Shown here: piece after piece, positions 1 to 13,973 of the stretch
Position numbering within the stretch: position 1 is the first letter of the stretch
How the letters are laid out: the number at the start of each line of letters is the position of its first letter
Source: Nemertoderma westbladi
Taxonomy: Eukaryota > Xenacoelomorpha > Nemertodermatida > Nemertodermatidae
NCBI GenBank assembly: GCA_032718475.1
Contig: JAUCBJ010008663.1
Coordinates: forward strand, 1-64,000
Reading direction: 5' to 3'
DNA length: 64,000 nucleotides
Notes under the pieces: generated by a model
Databases searched by the model: none
The model's input: the letters and a program-made list of their open reading frames with translations, nothing else
Told to the model about the DNA's origin: nothing
Made by a program: the position numbers and the translations under genes

Positions 1-755
1 CGAAAATTTATGTTTGATAGCTTATTAGAAAGCTACGTTATTCAGAATTATTAATATGTAAAAAACTCTTTATAACTCTTTAGGGAAGTTATTCGTTAAT
101 GTGATTTTATATAAAATGGCATTACGACCAGAACGCGTTGTGATTACGTAACTCCGTACGGCCACATTTACTATCAGTTTAGGTGGATAGAAAGCCAATA
201 TATCATTTGGATTTGTAATTTTTCTTATGAAGTAAGTTTGGTGATTGTCTTATATACTTTTTAATCTACTTTCCAATAACAGAGGCGCGTTATTCTAACC
301 AAAACAATAGTGTATGTCTAAAAAATGTATAAAGTGTTTGTCTTTCCGTGAAATTTGGGGTTCTGTTACTGGGTCCGACGGTATTTAATAATATTATTAA
401 TAATAAACCTAATAAATAATATAATAGTAATACTTTTAATAATAATTCATTACACTGTTTATTAACACACTATCATTACACATTATTTTACAATAGTTAT
501 TATTACAAAGCATTTGAATCTCTACGTAACATGTAAGTAATTATTTTCTGAGGTTTGGGATATACTAGGATAGAGGTTCGATCCTCACTGCAGATTAACT
601 GTTGCTTATGGGAGGTAGTCTTGGGTGCAGCGAGGCAGTAGGTATACCGAGCTTTGTGATCGGTTGACACATAGGTAGAACCAATAGGGTGCAACGCCAC
701 TGTGGTGTTAATGTGGCGGCTGTGGCGGTGGTCCAATCTGGCGTAGGAACCGCGA

Positions 756-1314
756 CTAGTCGGGCGTCGTACGAGCGCTCAAGTCGTCTGTGAATGTGGA
801 CGCGTCTGAAGCTGCAGAATGGACAGTCGCTAAAGACGACATGCTAGCGTAGTCAGTAGTTACTAAGGAAACCTTACTTACAGTCTGAGAACATTGCTTT
901 GCTTCTGAAAAAAACATTTTGCGTGATTCCGAAGGAGTTTTACTACAATTTGGTGGTGTTTGACTATTTTGGTTTATAGGTTGTAGATTCGGAGTTTGGT
1001 TGCTGTCCTTCTGGTTGTCAGGCAGTTCAATAGTAGTCATGGAACGTTTTAGAGTATCTGAATCATTCTCTCGCATTACGCGTATGGACTTCCGGTCAGC
1101 CTCAGCCCGGACCCAATGGCCGTTAGAATCCATCTTGTATGTTCGTTCAAATGATACAACCACTTGAGGTCCTTCGGGGCAATCTATTGCACGGGCGACT
1201 ATCTCGTTGGCACCAACTTTGCTTCTACGGGGGCGAACTTCTTTGCGAGATGGTGGCAGGTTTACAGTTAATTGCACCAATGGGGTTGTATCACGATTCT
1301 TCTTATCAATCGAT
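756..1314 (-). CDS. Candidate exon Z, copy A, unidentified host gene
   Basis: A minus-strand open frame follows a good 3' splice site: a T-rich tract ending ttttcag, with the exon starting at 1314. It encodes about 186 residues from SIDKKNRDTTPLVQLTVN to a TAG at 756-758. The first half is basic and structured-looking (VVSFERTYKMDSNGHWVRAEADRK region); the second half is Ser/Thr/Asn/Gln-rich and probably disordered. I do not recognise the family. Copy B is identical in this frame. Copy C differs at several sites, some synonymous, and lacks this stop because of a small difference at 754-760, so its frame runs about 54 residues further. There is no natural ATG at the exon start, which fits an internal exon. 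Whether this copy is expressed is unknown. Confidence 0.55.
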
Positions 1315-2394
1315 CTGAAAAATATAATTTTATCCAAATAAGTAATAATGTACAAGAGTTAATTATTAAATGTAATATTCACTCATAGTGAGTGGGGAGG
1401 GGGAATTCTTAATGCAATCATTTGCTACGTAGTAATTATATACGGGATTATAATAAATAAATTACCTTTGCTTTGAATTAATTAAAAGTCCTTGTAATAA
1501 CAAAGGATGGCGTCGTCCCGAAACACAAACACTTTACTGGAAATATAATCCATAGTGAACGGCCATTGATTATTCTAAGGCGACCTTAACAACTACGTAA
1601 CAATAGCAATACTGTACACTATTGACGTACCGACACAATATAAATTAATTGAATGGAAACACTGGCCCCTCCCTGCCTTTAAATAAATAAAGCCGCCGCT
1701 ACACCATACTGAATGGAAACTGAAACAACTAGGCCACGGTCACGTAGGCCTGATTAAGATGCTATGCGAACAACTGTCTGTGAACTGTCTATGAACTCTG
1801 TGGTTGTATTAAACAGCGTTGTGTCAATGTAATAATAATGGTGGCTAGCAAAGCAAGGTAACAATGCAATGTGCCTGCCTGTACGCAGTGACTATAGTAA
1901 AGCACTCATTAGCATAATTAGATTGGATATTGCCTTGAATGGACGCCATCTTGAATGGATATGATGAGTGAAAACACATGAATATGACGTTGGTATGGGC
2001 TTATTTAAGTATCTCGTGAAAAAGTATATATACCACGAGACTCGCCATGTTGCATTCTATAAGATGTATATATTTTGAATATAATTTTTGACAGTATTAT
2101 ACGAGTTTTTTCATAAAAACTAGCTTAAAACACGATATTTTTTGTAAAAAAGCCGTGTTTAGCAAGATAAATTGGTTGGAACGTCAACAAAGCTTCTGAT
2201 TCGCTGTTTCTCTGGAGGCAAAGGTAAAATAGCAGAAACCATTGTAGATTTAACATTAAGTGAACGGGAATAATGGTTCGGCTGATTCACAGAATTTTTG
2301 CCTGTACATTATTTCGAAAAGTTGAAGGTTTCATTGCGCGAAAGTGACAGATTCGGGAACTAGATTGAATTTTGCATAGAAATTTTTTTTTTTA

Positions 2395-2700
2395 GCTACT
2401 CTGGAGAATGTAGTTTTCTATGTTTATTTTGCATTTTAAAGGTATGGCCATAGAAGTAATGGTAGCGTTTGAACGAATCAGAGATCTTCGTGGCATAGAG
2501 GTAATGACTGAGCGCGGCGTAGAGACCACTAGTGTATTGGGAAAATAATGAAAACTTTGGCGGCCTGTAACTTCGGTTGACATGGATGAAATTGGCTGAT
2601 TTTAAGTTCATTAGAATTAGCGTAATTTTATCTTTCTTTTCATACCAAGTACTAATTAAAACGATGAAGAATAACCTTATTTGAAATTATAGTTATAATA
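2395..2700. repeat. 306-bp segment, single copy in unit A, duplicated in unit B
   Basis: This segment appears once here, but twice in copy B (12910-13230 diverged; 13974-14280 nearly identical), where the two flank a LINE fragment. The left flank here matches the flank of the first B copy, while the body matches the second. The simplest reading is a recombination deletion in A or a duplication/insertion in B. Confidence 0.8.
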
Positions 2701-2820
2701 ACATAGTTGATACAATGGATCAAAGGGGGCAGGGGTACGTATGGTAAGTATTTGTTATAGGCCTATGCATTGCGGCTAAATGCCATGGTATTATTATGTA
2801 AATGCTTGTGAAATGATACT

Positions 2821-5800
2821 GGTATCGGTATCGGTAAATTGATATCGACATTGATTAGTGATATTGGCATCGATATTGGTTATTGTAATTGGTTATTGAT
2901 ATTGGTTAGTGGTTATTGATATTGGTTATTGGTATCGATATTGGTTATTGATATTGGTTATTAATATTGGTTATTGGTTATTGATATTGGTTATTTATAT
3001 TGGTTATTGATATTGATTATTGGTATCGATATTGGTTATTTATATTGGTTATTGGTATCGATATTGGTTATTTATATTGGTTATTGATATTGATTATTGG
3101 TTATTTATATTGGTTATTGGTATCGATATTGGTTATTGATATTGGTTATTGATATTGGTTATTGATTATTGGTTATTGATTTTGGTTATTGGTATCGATA
3201 TTGGTTATAGAGATTGGTTATTGATATTGATTATTGGTTATTGATATTAGTTATTGGTATCGATATTGGTTATTGATATTGGTTATTGATATTGATTATT
3301 GGTTATTGATATTGGTTATTGATATTGGTTATTGATACTGGTATCGATATTAAAAAGGTTATTGATATTGGTATAGATATTGGTTATTGATATTGGTTAT
3401 TGGTATCGATATTGGTTATTGATATTAGAATCGATATTGGTTATTGATATTGATATTGGTTATTGATATTGGTTATTGGTATCGATATTGGTTATAGAGA
3501 TTGGTTATTGATATTGATTATTGGTTATTGATATTAGTTATTGGTATCGATATTGGTTATTGATATTGGTTATTGATATTGATTATTGGTTAGTGGTTAT
3601 TGATATTGGTTATTGGTATCGATATTGGTTATTGATATTGGTTATTGATATTGGTTATTGATATTGGTTATTGGTTATTGATATTGGTTATTGGTATCGA
3701 TATTGGTTATAGAGATTGGTTATTGATATTGATTATTGGTTATTGATATTAGTTATTGGTATCGATATTGGTTATTGATATTGGTTATTGATATTGATTA
3801 TTGGTTAGTGGTTATTGATATTGGTTATTGGTATCGATATTGGTTATTGATATTGGTTATTGATATTGGTTATTGATATTGGTTATTGGTTATTGGTTAT
3901 TGATATTGGTTATTGGTATCGATATTGGTTATTGATATTGGTTATTGATATTGGTTATTGGTTATTGGTTATTGATATTGGTTATTGGTATCGATATTGG
4001 TTATTGGTTATTGATATTGGTTATTGGTATCGATATTGGTTATAGAGATTGGTTATTGATATTGGTTATTGGTTATTGGTTATTGATATTGGTTATTGGT
4101 ATCGATATTGGTTATTGGTATTGGTTATTGATATTGGTTATTGGTTATTGGTTATTGATATTGGTTATTGGTATCGATATTGGTTATTGATATTGGTTAT
4201 TGATATTGGTTATTGGTATCGATATTGGTTATAGAGATTGGTTATGATATTGATTATTGGTTATTGATATTGGTTATTGATATTGGTTATTGGTATTGGT
4301 TAGTGGTTATCGATATTGGTTATTGATATTGGTTATTGGTTATTGATATTGGTTATTGGTATCGATATTGGTTATTGATATTGGTTATTGATATTGATTA
4401 TTGGTTAGTGGTTATTGATATTGGTTATTGGTATCGATATCGATATTGGTTATTGGTATCGATATTGGTTATTGGTATCGATATTGGTTATTGATATTGG
4501 TTATTGATATTGATTATTGGTAAGTGGTTATTGATATTGGTTATTGGTATCGATATTGGTTATTGATATTGGTTATTGATATTGGTTATTGATATTGGTT
4601 ATTGGATATTGGTTATTGGTATCGATATTGGTTATAGAGATTGGTTATTGATATTGATTATTGGTTATTGATATTGGTTATTGGTTATCGATATTGGTTA
4701 TTGATATTAGAATCGATATTGGTTATTGGTATCGATATTAGTTATTGGTATCGATATTGGTTATTGATATTGGTTATTGATATTGATTATTGGTTATTGA
4801 TATTGGTTATTGGCTATTGGTTAGTGGTTATTGATATTGGTTATTGGTTATTGATATTGGTTATTGGTATCGATATTGGTTATTGATATTGGTTATTGAT
4901 ATTGGTTATTGATATTGGTTATTGGTTATTAGTTATTGATATTGGTTATTGGTTATCGATATTGGTTATTGGTATCGATATTAGTTATTGGTATCGATAT
5001 TGGTTATTGATATTGGTTATTGATATTGGTTATTGATATTGGTTATTGGTTATTGGTTATTGATATTGGTTATTGGTATCGATATTGGTTATTGTTATTG
5101 GTTATTGATATTGGTTATTGGTTATTGATATTGGTTATTGGTATCGATATTGGTTATTGGTATTGGTTATTGATATTGGTTATTGGTTATTGGTTATTGA
5201 TATTGGTTATTGGTATCGATATTGGTTATTGATATTGGTTATTGATATTGGTTATTGGTATCGATATTGGTTATAGAGATTGGTTATTGATATTGATTAT
5301 TGGTTATTGATATTGGTTATTGATATTGGTTATTGGTATTGGTTAGTGGTTATCGATATTGGTTATTGATATTGGTTATTGATATTGGTTATTGGTTATT
5401 GATATTGGTTATTGGTATCGATATTGGTTATTGGTATTGGTTAGTGGTTATCGATATTGGTTATTGATATTGGTTATTGGTTATTGATATTGGTTATTGG
5501 TATCGATATTGGTTATTGATATTGGTTATTGATATTGATTATTGGTTAGTGGTTATTGATATTGGTTATTGGTATCGATATCGATATTGGTTATTGGTAT
5601 CGATATTGGTTATTGGTATCGATATTGGTTATTGGTATTGGTTATTGTTATTGGTTATTGATATTGGTTATTGGTATCGATATTGGTTATTGATATTGGT
5701 TATTGATATTGATTATTGGTATCGATATTGGTTATAGAGATTGGTTATTGATATTGATTATTGGTTTTTGATATTGGTTATTGATATTGGTTATTGGTTA

Positions 5801-8800
5801 TTGGTATTGGTTAGTGGTTATCGATATTGGTTATTGATATTGGTTATTGATATTGGTTATTGGTTATTGATATTGGTTATTGGTATCGATATTGGTTATT
5901 GGTATTGGTTAGTGGTTATCGATATTGGTTATTGATATTGGTTATTGGTTATTGATATTGGTTATTGGTATCGATATTGGTTATTGATATTGGTTATTGA
6001 TATTGATATTGATTATTGGTTAGTGGTTATTGATATTGGTTATTGGTATCGATATCGATATTGGTTATTGATATTGATTATTGGTTAGTGGTTATTGATA
6101 TTGGTTATTGGTATCGATATTGGTTATTGATATTGGTATCGATATTAAAAAGGTTATTGATATTGGTATAGATATTGGTTATTGATATTGGTTATTGGTA
6201 TCGATATTGGTTATTGATATTGATTATTGGTTATTGATATTGGTTATTGGTATCGATATTGGTTATTGATATTGGTTATTGATATTGATTACTGGTTAGT
6301 GGTTATTGATATTGGTTATTGGTATCGATATTGGTTATTGATATTGGTTATTGATATTGGTTATTGATATTGGTTATTGATATTGATTATTGGTTAGTGG
6401 TTATTGATATTGGTTATTGGTATCGATATTGGTTATTGATATTGGTTATTGATATTGGTTATTGATATTGGTTATTGGATATTGGTTATTGGTATCGATA
6501 TTGGTTATTGATATTGATTATTGGTTAGTGGTTATTGATATTGGTTATTGGTATCGATATTGGTTATTGATATTGGTATAGATATTGGTTATTGATATTG
6601 GTTATTGGTATCGATATTGGTTATTGATATTGATTATTGGTTATTGATATTGGTTATTGGTATCGATATTGGTTATTGATATTGGTTATTGATATTGGTT
6701 ATTGATATTGATTATTGGTTAGTGGTTATTGATATTGGTTATTGGTATCGATATTGGTTATTGATATTGGTTATTGATATTGGTTATTGATATTGGTTAT
6801 TGATATTGGTTATTGATATTGATTATTGGTTAGTGGTTATTGATATTGGTTATTGGTATCGATATTGGTTATTGATATTGGTTATTGATATTGGTTATTG
6901 ATATTGGTTATTGGATATTGGTTATTGGTATCGATATTGGTTATAGAGATTGGTTATTGATATTGATTATTGGTTATTGATAATGGTTATTGATATTGGT
7001 TATTGGTTATCGATATTGGTTATTGGTATCGATATTAGTTATTGGTATCGATATTGGTTATTGATATTGGTTATTGATATTGATTATTGGTTATTGATAT
7101 TGGTTATTGGTTATTGGTTAGTGGTTATTGATATTGGTTATTGGTATCGATATTGGTTATTGATATTGGTTATTGATATTGATTATTGGTTATTGATATT
7201 GGTTATTGGTATCGATATTGGTTATAGAGATTGGTTATTGATATTGATTATTGGTTATTGATATTGGTTATTGATATTGATTATTGGTTAGTGGTTATCG
7301 ATATTGGTTATTGGTATCGATATTGGTTATAGAGTTTGGTTATTGATATTGATTATTGGTTATTGATATTAGTTATTGGTATCGATATTGGTTATTGATA
7401 TTGGTTATTGATATTGATTATTGGTTAGTGGTTATTGATATTGGTTATTGGTATCGATATTGGTTATTGATATTGGTTATTGATATTGGTTATTGATATT
7501 GGTTATTGGATATTGGTTATTGGTATCGATATTGGTTATAGAGATTGGTTATTGATATTGATTATTGGTTATTGATATTGGTTATTGGTTATCGATATTG
7601 GTTATTGATATTAGAATCGATATTGGTTATTGGTATCGATATTAGTTATTGGTATCGATATTGGTTATTGATATTGGTTATTGATATTGATTATTGGTTA
7701 TTGATATTGGTTATTGGTTATTGGTTAGTGGTTATTGATATTGGTTATTGGTTATTGATATTGGTTATTGGTATCGATATTGGTTATTGATATTGGTTAT
7801 TGATATTGGTTATTGATATTGGTTATTGGTTATTGGTTATTGATATTGGTTATTGGTTATCGATATTGGTTATTGGTATCGATATTAGTTATTGGTATCG
7901 ATATTGGTTATTGATATTGGTTATTGATATTGATTATTGGTTATTGATATTGGTTATTGGTTAGTGGTTATTGATATTGGTTATTGGTTAGTGGTTATTG
8001 ATATTGGTTATTGGTATCGATATTGGTTATTGATATTGGTTATTGATAGTGGTTATTGATATTGGTTATTGGTTATTGATATTGGTTATTGGTATCGATA
8101 TTGGTTATTGATATTGGTTATTGGTTATTGGTATCGATATTGGTTATTGGTATCGATATTGGTTATTGGTATCGATATTGGTTATTGGTATTGCTTATTG
8201 ATATTGGTTATTGGTTATTGATATTGGTTATTGGTATCGATATTGGTTATTGATATTGGTTATTGATATTGGTTATTGGTATCGATATTGGTTATTGATA
8301 TTGGTTATTGATATTGGTTATTGATATTGGTTATTGATTATTGGTTATTGATATTAGTTATTGGTATCGATATTGGTTATTGGTATTGGTAATTGATATT
8401 GGTTATTGGAATCGATATTGGTTATTGATATTGGTTATTGATATTGGTTATTGGTATCGATATTGGTTATTGGTTATTGATATTGGTTATTGATATTGGT
8501 TATTGATATTGGTTATTGGTATCGATATTGGTTATTGATATTGGTTATTGATATTGGTTATTGATATTGGTTATTGGTTATTGATATTGGTTATTGGTAT
8601 CGATATTGGTTATTGGTATTGGTTATTGATATTGGTTATTGATATTGGTTATTGGTATCGATATTGGTTATTGATATTGGTTATTGATATTGGTTATTGA
8701 TATTGGTTATTGGTATCGATATTGGTTATTGATATTGGTTATTGGTTATTGATATTGGTTATTGGTATCGATATTGGTTATTGGTATTGGTTATTGATAT

Positions 8801-9433
8801 TGGTTATTGATATTGGTTATTGGTATCGATATTGGTTATTGATATTGGTTATTGATATTGGTTATTGATATTGGTTATTGGTATTCGATATTGGTTATTG
8901 ATATTGGTTATTGATGTTGGTTATTGATATTGGTTATTGGTTATTGATATTGGTTATTGGTATCGATATTGGTTATTCATATTGGTTATTGGTATCGATA
9001 TTGGTTATTGGTATCGATATTGGTTATAGAGATTGGTTATTGATATTGATTATTGGTTATTGATATTAGTTATTGGTATCGATATTGGTTATAGAGATTG
9101 GTTATTGGTTATTGATATTGGTTATTGGTATCGATATTGGTTATTGGTATTGGTTATTGATATTGGTTATTGATATTGGTTATTGATATTGGTTATTGGT
9201 ATTCGATATTGGTTATTGATATTGGTTATTGATGTTGGTTATTGATATTGGTTATTGATATTGGTTATTGGTATCGATATTGGTTATTGATATTGGTTAT
9301 TGGTATCGATATTGGTTATTGGTATCGATATTGGTTATAGAGATTGGTTATTGATATTGATTATTGGTTATTGATATTAGTTATTGGTATCGATATTGGT
9401 TATTGATATTGATTATTGGTATAGATTATTGGC
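2821..9433. repeat. GATATT/GGTTATT/GGTATC satellite array 1
   Basis: About 6.6 kb built only from the short blocks GGTTATT, GATATT and GGTATCGATATT in varying order. Longer motifs recur as higher-order landmarks: a ttatagagattgg variant appears many times, and an attaaaaagg variant occurs near 3350 and 6145. Almost every GGTATCGATATT block contains the palindrome TATCGATA. Open frames here (repeated VIDIGYW-type peptides) are by-products of the repeat and are not called as genes. The start of the array is shared with 14400, so the satellite seed predates the block duplication. Confidence 0.97.
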
Positions 9434-9961
9434 ATGATACTTTTCTACTGTGAAATTAACTGCAGATTCAAAATAATATAGAAACAGTTTACAAATATGA
9501 TTTGTAGTTCAAACACAACGGTTTTTTGAAATTTTACGAGATTTAAGGTATATTTTCCTGCAACACTTAGAGAAAATTTGACTTGTAATACTTCTTCTAG
9601 TGTTAAATTAACCGCAGATTCCAAATACAGTAACCGTTTTTACAAATATTTTGTTCTTATGGAGATATTGGGGTTTAAACATAACGTATTTGACATGAAT
9701 TGAAAATTTAGTTGAAAAATTTGTTATATAAGAATTAATAATTAATTATTGGTAATGTCAACAACTGATATAAACAAAATATATTAAACATACAGTTATA
9801 TAACATAATATCAGTTCAGGTAAATACGCAGTTACATCAGCAATTAATTAAGCAGCACTAATAATAATTGTCATTCGATTCTCTTTAACAGTTTTATTAA
9901 AATCCCAGACAGTTTAGTAGTTTCCGTTGCGGTTCCAAGATCATAACAATAGAGTAGAAAC

Positions 9962-10037
9962 TCATCCCTTGGCAGTGTGTCTGTGTGCGGTAGTAGCTGC
10001 ATTGTGTAGAGCTTCTTCAATAATGTCGGAGTCTGTC
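9962..10037 (-). CDS. Candidate terminal exon V, copy B gene
   Basis: A strong 3' splice site (T-rich tract, then tttttag) precedes 10037. The likely frame reads TDSDIIEEALHNAATTAHRH... to a TGA at 9962-9964. The paralogous copy at 23227-23314 differs by one 3-bp and one 6-bp indel, both frame-preserving, and has CGA in place of this TGA. A second frame is also open through the region, and the splice phase from exon W is uncertain, so the frame choice is tentative. No family recognised. Confidence 0.45.
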
Positions 10038-10284
10038 CTAAAAATAAAAATAATAACTATAAGTTTACATATAGATCGTTTATTAGTACAAACAAATACT
10101 AATACTAATATTGTATTAACTGATATAGTTGAATGTTGAACTGATTTTAATATTTATCACTTAGAAACTGCAATAACTTATCAACTTTAAATAGTTTTAT
10201 TAAAAGAAGCAATCCAGAACACAATGCAAAATATTAGTATATGTAGTGAACTAGAATGTAATTAATTCAACTGTGCGGTCCAAC

Positions 10285-10467
10285 TCAACCAGGTTTATTT
10301 TCATTCCGAAGATGAATTCTCTCCATAGCTGCTCTCCTACTAACACAATGAACCGGCCCATAGAGATTCATTGACATCGGGAAATTCAAGGGCCTCATCG
10401 GTTGGCCGTCTCCATATCCCAGTTGATTTATTTGTGTTAAATTGTAAAATAATAATTTGAAGAACAA
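10285..10467 (-). CDS. Candidate exon W, copy B gene
   Basis: Minus-strand open frame ending NENKPG-stop at 10285. Its later part (DGQPMRPLNFPMSMNLYG...VHCVSRRAAMERIHLRNE) looks like ordinary protein. The paralogue at 31566-31748 differs by one substitution within it (P versus Q). A possible donor (CTG|GTTGAG) overlaps the stop and would lead to exon V about 250 bp on; otherwise W is itself terminal. The left exon edge is not clear, as no strong polypyrimidine tract is visible. Family unknown. Confidence 0.4.
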   Translation of the reverse strand: MFFKLLFYNLTQINQLGYGDGQPMRPLNFPMSMNLYGPVHCVSRRAAMERIHLRNENKPG

Positions 10468-11271
10468 TATTCATATTGTTGTGTATAAAAACATGTGTAC
10501 CTTTCGTTCTATTAAGCGAAAATTTATGTTTGATAGCTTATTAGAAAGCTACGTTATTCAGAATTATTAATATGTAAAAAACTCTTTATAACTCTTTAGG
10601 GAAGTTATTCGTTAATGTGATTTTATATAAAATGGCATTACGACCAGAACGCGTTGTGATTACGTAACTCCGTACGGCCACATTTACTATCAGTTTAGGT
10701 GGATAGAAAGCCAATATATCATTTGGATTTGTAATTTTTCTTATGAAGTAAGTTTGGTGATTGTCTTATATACTTTTTAATCTACTTTCCAATAACAGAG
10801 GCGCGTTATTCTAACCAAAACAATAGTGTATGTCTAAAAAATGTATAAAGTGTTTGTCTTTCCGTGAAATTTGGGGTTCTGTTACTGGGTCCGACGGTAT
10901 TTAATAATATTATTAATAATAAACCTAATAAATAATATAATAGTAATACTTTTAATAATAATTCATTACACTGTTTATTAACACACTATCATTACACATT
11001 ATTTTACAATAGTTATTATTACAAAGCATTTGAATCTCTACGTAACATGTAAGTAATTATTTTCTGAGGTTTGGGATATACTAGGATAGAGGTTCGATCC
11101 TCACTGCAGATTAACTGTTGCTTATGGGAGGTAGTCTTGGGTGCAGCGAGGCAGTAGGTATACCGAGCTTTGTGATCGGTTGACACATAGGTAGAACCAA
11201 TAGGGTGCAACGCCACTGTGGTGTTAATGTGGCGGCTGTGGCGGTGGTCCAATCTGGCGTAGGAACCGCGA

Positions 11272-11830
11272 CTAGTCGGGCGTCGTACGAGCGCTCAAGT
11301 CGTCTGTGAATGTGGACGCGTCTGAAGCTGCAGAATGGACAGTCGCTAAAGACGACATGCTAGCGTAGTCAGTAGTTACTAAGGAAACCTTACTTACAGT
11401 CTGAGAACATTGCTTTGCTTCTGAAAAAAACATTTTGCGTGATTCCGAAGGAGTTTTACTACAATTTGGTGGTGTTTGACTATTTTGGTTTATAGGTTGT
11501 AGATTCGGAGTTTGGTTGCTGTCCTTCTGGTTGTCAGGCAGTTCAATAGTAGTCATGGAACGTTTTAGAGTATCTGAATCATTCTCTCGCATTACGCGTA
11601 TGGACTTCCGGTCAGCCTCAGCCCGGACCCAATGGCCGTTAGAATCCATCTTGTATGTTCGTTCAAATGATACAACCACTTGAGGTCCTTCGGGGCAATC
11701 TATTGCACGGGCGACTATCTCGTTGGCACCAACTTTGCTTCTACGGGGGCGAACTTCTTTGCGAGATGGTGGCAGGTTTACAGTTAATTGCACCAATGGG
11801 GTTGTATCACGATTCTTCTTATCAATCGAT
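11272..11830 (-). CDS. Candidate exon Z, copy B, unidentified host gene
   Basis: Same splice acceptor, frame and stop as copy A, with no protein differences seen. Downstream on the same strand lie exons W (10285-10467) and V (9962-10037), so this unit retains at least three candidate exons in order. The near-identity with copy A points to a recent duplication or gene conversion between A and B relative to C. Confidence 0.55.
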
Positions 11831-13230
11831 CTGAAAAATATAATTTTATCCAAATAAGTAATAATGTACAAGAGTTAATTATTAAATGTAATATTCACTC
11901 ATAGTGAGTGGGGAGGGGGAATTCTTAATGCAATCATTTGCTACGTAGTAATTATATACGGGATTATAATAAATAAATTACCTTTGCTTTGAATTAATTA
12001 AAAGTCCTTGTAATAACAAAGGATGGCGTCGTCCCGAAACACAAACACTTTACTGGAAATATAATCCATAGTGAACGGCCATTGATTATTCTAAGGCGAC
12101 CTTAACAACTACGTAACAATAGCAATACTGTACACTATTGACGTACCGACACAATATAAATTAATTGAATGGAAACACTGGCCCCTCCCTGCCTTTAAAT
12201 AAATAAAGCCGCCGCTACACCATACTGAATGGAAACTGAAACAACTAGGCCACGGTCACGTAGTCCTGATTAAGATGCTAATGCGAACAACTGTCTGTGA
12301 ACTGTCTATGAACTCTGTGGTTGTATTAAACAACGTTGTGTCAATGTAATAATAATGGGTGGCTATCAAAGCAAGGTAACAATGCAATGCGCCTGCCTTT
12401 ACGCAGTGACTATAGTAAAGAACTCATTAGCATAATTAGATTGTATATTGAAAGGAATGGACGCCATCATGAATGGATATGTTGAGTGAAAACACAGGAA
12501 TATGACGTTGGTATGGGCTTATTTAAGTATCTCGTGAAAAAGTAAATATACCACGAGACTCGCCATGTTGCATTCCATAAGATGTATATATTTTGAATAT
12601 AATTTTTGACAGTATTATAGGACTTTTTGCATAAAAACTAGCTTAACACGCGATATTTTTTGTGAAAAAGCCGTGTTTAGCAAGATAAATTGGTTGGAAC
12701 GTCAACAAAGCTTCTGATTCGCTGTTTCTCTGGAGACAAAGGTAAAATAGCAGAAACCATTGTAGATTTAACATTAAGTGAACGGGAATAATGGTTCGGC
12801 TGATTCACAGAATTTTTGCCTGTACATTATTTCGAAAAGTTGAAGGTTTCATTGCGCGAAAGTGACAGATTCGGGAACTAGATTGAATTTTGCTTAAAAA
12901 TTTTTTTTTTTAGCTACTCTTGAGGTTTCAGTTTTCTATGTTTATTTTTGATTTGAAAGGTACGGCTTTCTACCCACCATAGAACTAATGGTAGCGTTTG
13001 AACCAATGAGAGATCTTCGTGGCTAAGCTTCATGACTGAGCGTGGCATAGACACCACTAGTGTATTGGGAAAATAATGAAAACTTTGGCGGCCTGTAACT
13101 TCGGTTGACGTGGATGAAATTGGCTGATTTTAAGTTCATTAGAATTAGCGTAATTTAATCTTTCTATTCATATTAAGTACTAATTAAAACGATGGAGAAT
13201 AACCTTATTTGAAATTATAGTTATAATAAC

Positions 13231-13973
13231 CATAGGTCTAAGCGATCATTTTATAGTTTTTTGCACAAGAAAGACACAAAAATCTTTTTTCGGGGATCAT
13301 AAAACAGTAACAGTTAGGTCTATGAAAAATTACAGCAAGGAACGCTTTTTAAGTTTGTTAGTTAATTCTGACTGGGAACCCTGTTTTAAGGCCGCTGACA
13401 TTAACCTTGCGTACACTGTTTTTAAAGATATATTTCTAAAGGCACTTAATACTGTAGCACCAATTAAAGAAATTAGTCTTAAACAACGCACTGAGCCCTG
13501 GATGACCTCGGGTATTCTTAGTAATATCAGAGAAAGAGATAACTATTTGTATAAATTTAGGAAATACCGTGTTTTAGCTGATTATAATAATTACTGCAAA
13601 TATAGAAACCTTGTCCAACGGGAAATAAAAAAAAAGCTAAATCTGAATATTTGTACAACAAAATAAGTGAGAATAAAGATAATCCTAAAAGTCTATGGTC
13701 TACCCTAAAATCTTTAGGTTATAAAAACCTTAAATCTAAATCGAATATTGTTCTGCAAGATAACGGTGAGCTGATTCATGATCATACTCTAATTAGTAAT
13801 TTATTTAATAATTATTTTACTAATGTTGCCTCTAATTTAGTTAAGAAATTACCGTTATCAAGTAATAAATATAGTATAGGGTCCGAAACTCTAAATAATT
13901 TTTATTTAGAAAAGTTACAAAATTCAGAAAAGTTATTTTTAAAACCCGTTTCTGAGGATTTCGTTTTTAAAAA
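13231..13973 (+). pseudogene. 5'- and 3'-truncated LINE fragment (EN end and linker to RT)
   Basis: The fragment starts in frame at an SDHF motif typical of the end of an APE endonuclease domain. It continues through a lysine-rich linker with a WMTSGIL motif (13322-13666), as in CR1/Jockey-type LINEs between endonuclease and reverse transcriptase. The frame shifts near 13650 (the two frames overlap at 13651-13666), continues as a linker containing LISNLFNNYFTNVA, and stops where the RT domain should begin. No RT motifs are present. The insertion lies exactly between two copies of the 306-bp segment. The clade assignment is tentative. Confidence 0.65.

Larger units (their letters stand above)
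1..2820. repeat. Tandem segmental duplication, copy A
   Basis: Bases 1 to about 1740 match 10517-12257 almost base for base, and bases 1 to about 1375 match 31798-33172 with scattered substitutions. The window edge cuts this copy on the left. On the minus strand it carries candidate exon Z (756-1314). The remainder (1-755 and 1315-2820) is AT-rich with no other convincing gene. A TATATATA core flanked by inverted tctcgtg/cacgaga arms lies near 2014-2042. The block runs directly into the GATATT satellite. Confidence 0.93.
9434..10516. repeat. Post-satellite block R, first copy, with exons V and W
   Basis: This block is repeated at 22717-23495 plus 31495-31797, where BEL1 splits it. The first ~240 bp hold two diverged copies of a ~130-bp sequence (both contain a gatactt...gttaaattaac-type core). 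Minus-strand candidate exons V (9962-10037) and W (10285-10467) lie further right. The rest is AT-rich with no other gene seen. Confidence 0.9.

Noticed and set aside
568-586. ggttcgatcctc resembling a pol III B-box in each block copy
   Set aside because: No A-box at tRNA spacing and no cloverleaf; chance or an old SINE remnant.
503-736. 77-codon minus-strand frame, also at 11019 and 32300
   Set aside because: Lies after exon Z in another phase; in copy C the overlapping exon Z frame covers part of it. No splice or start support.
3860-7790. Frames of 60-100 codons in the GATATT satellite
   Set aside because: Repeat by-products with non-ATG starts.
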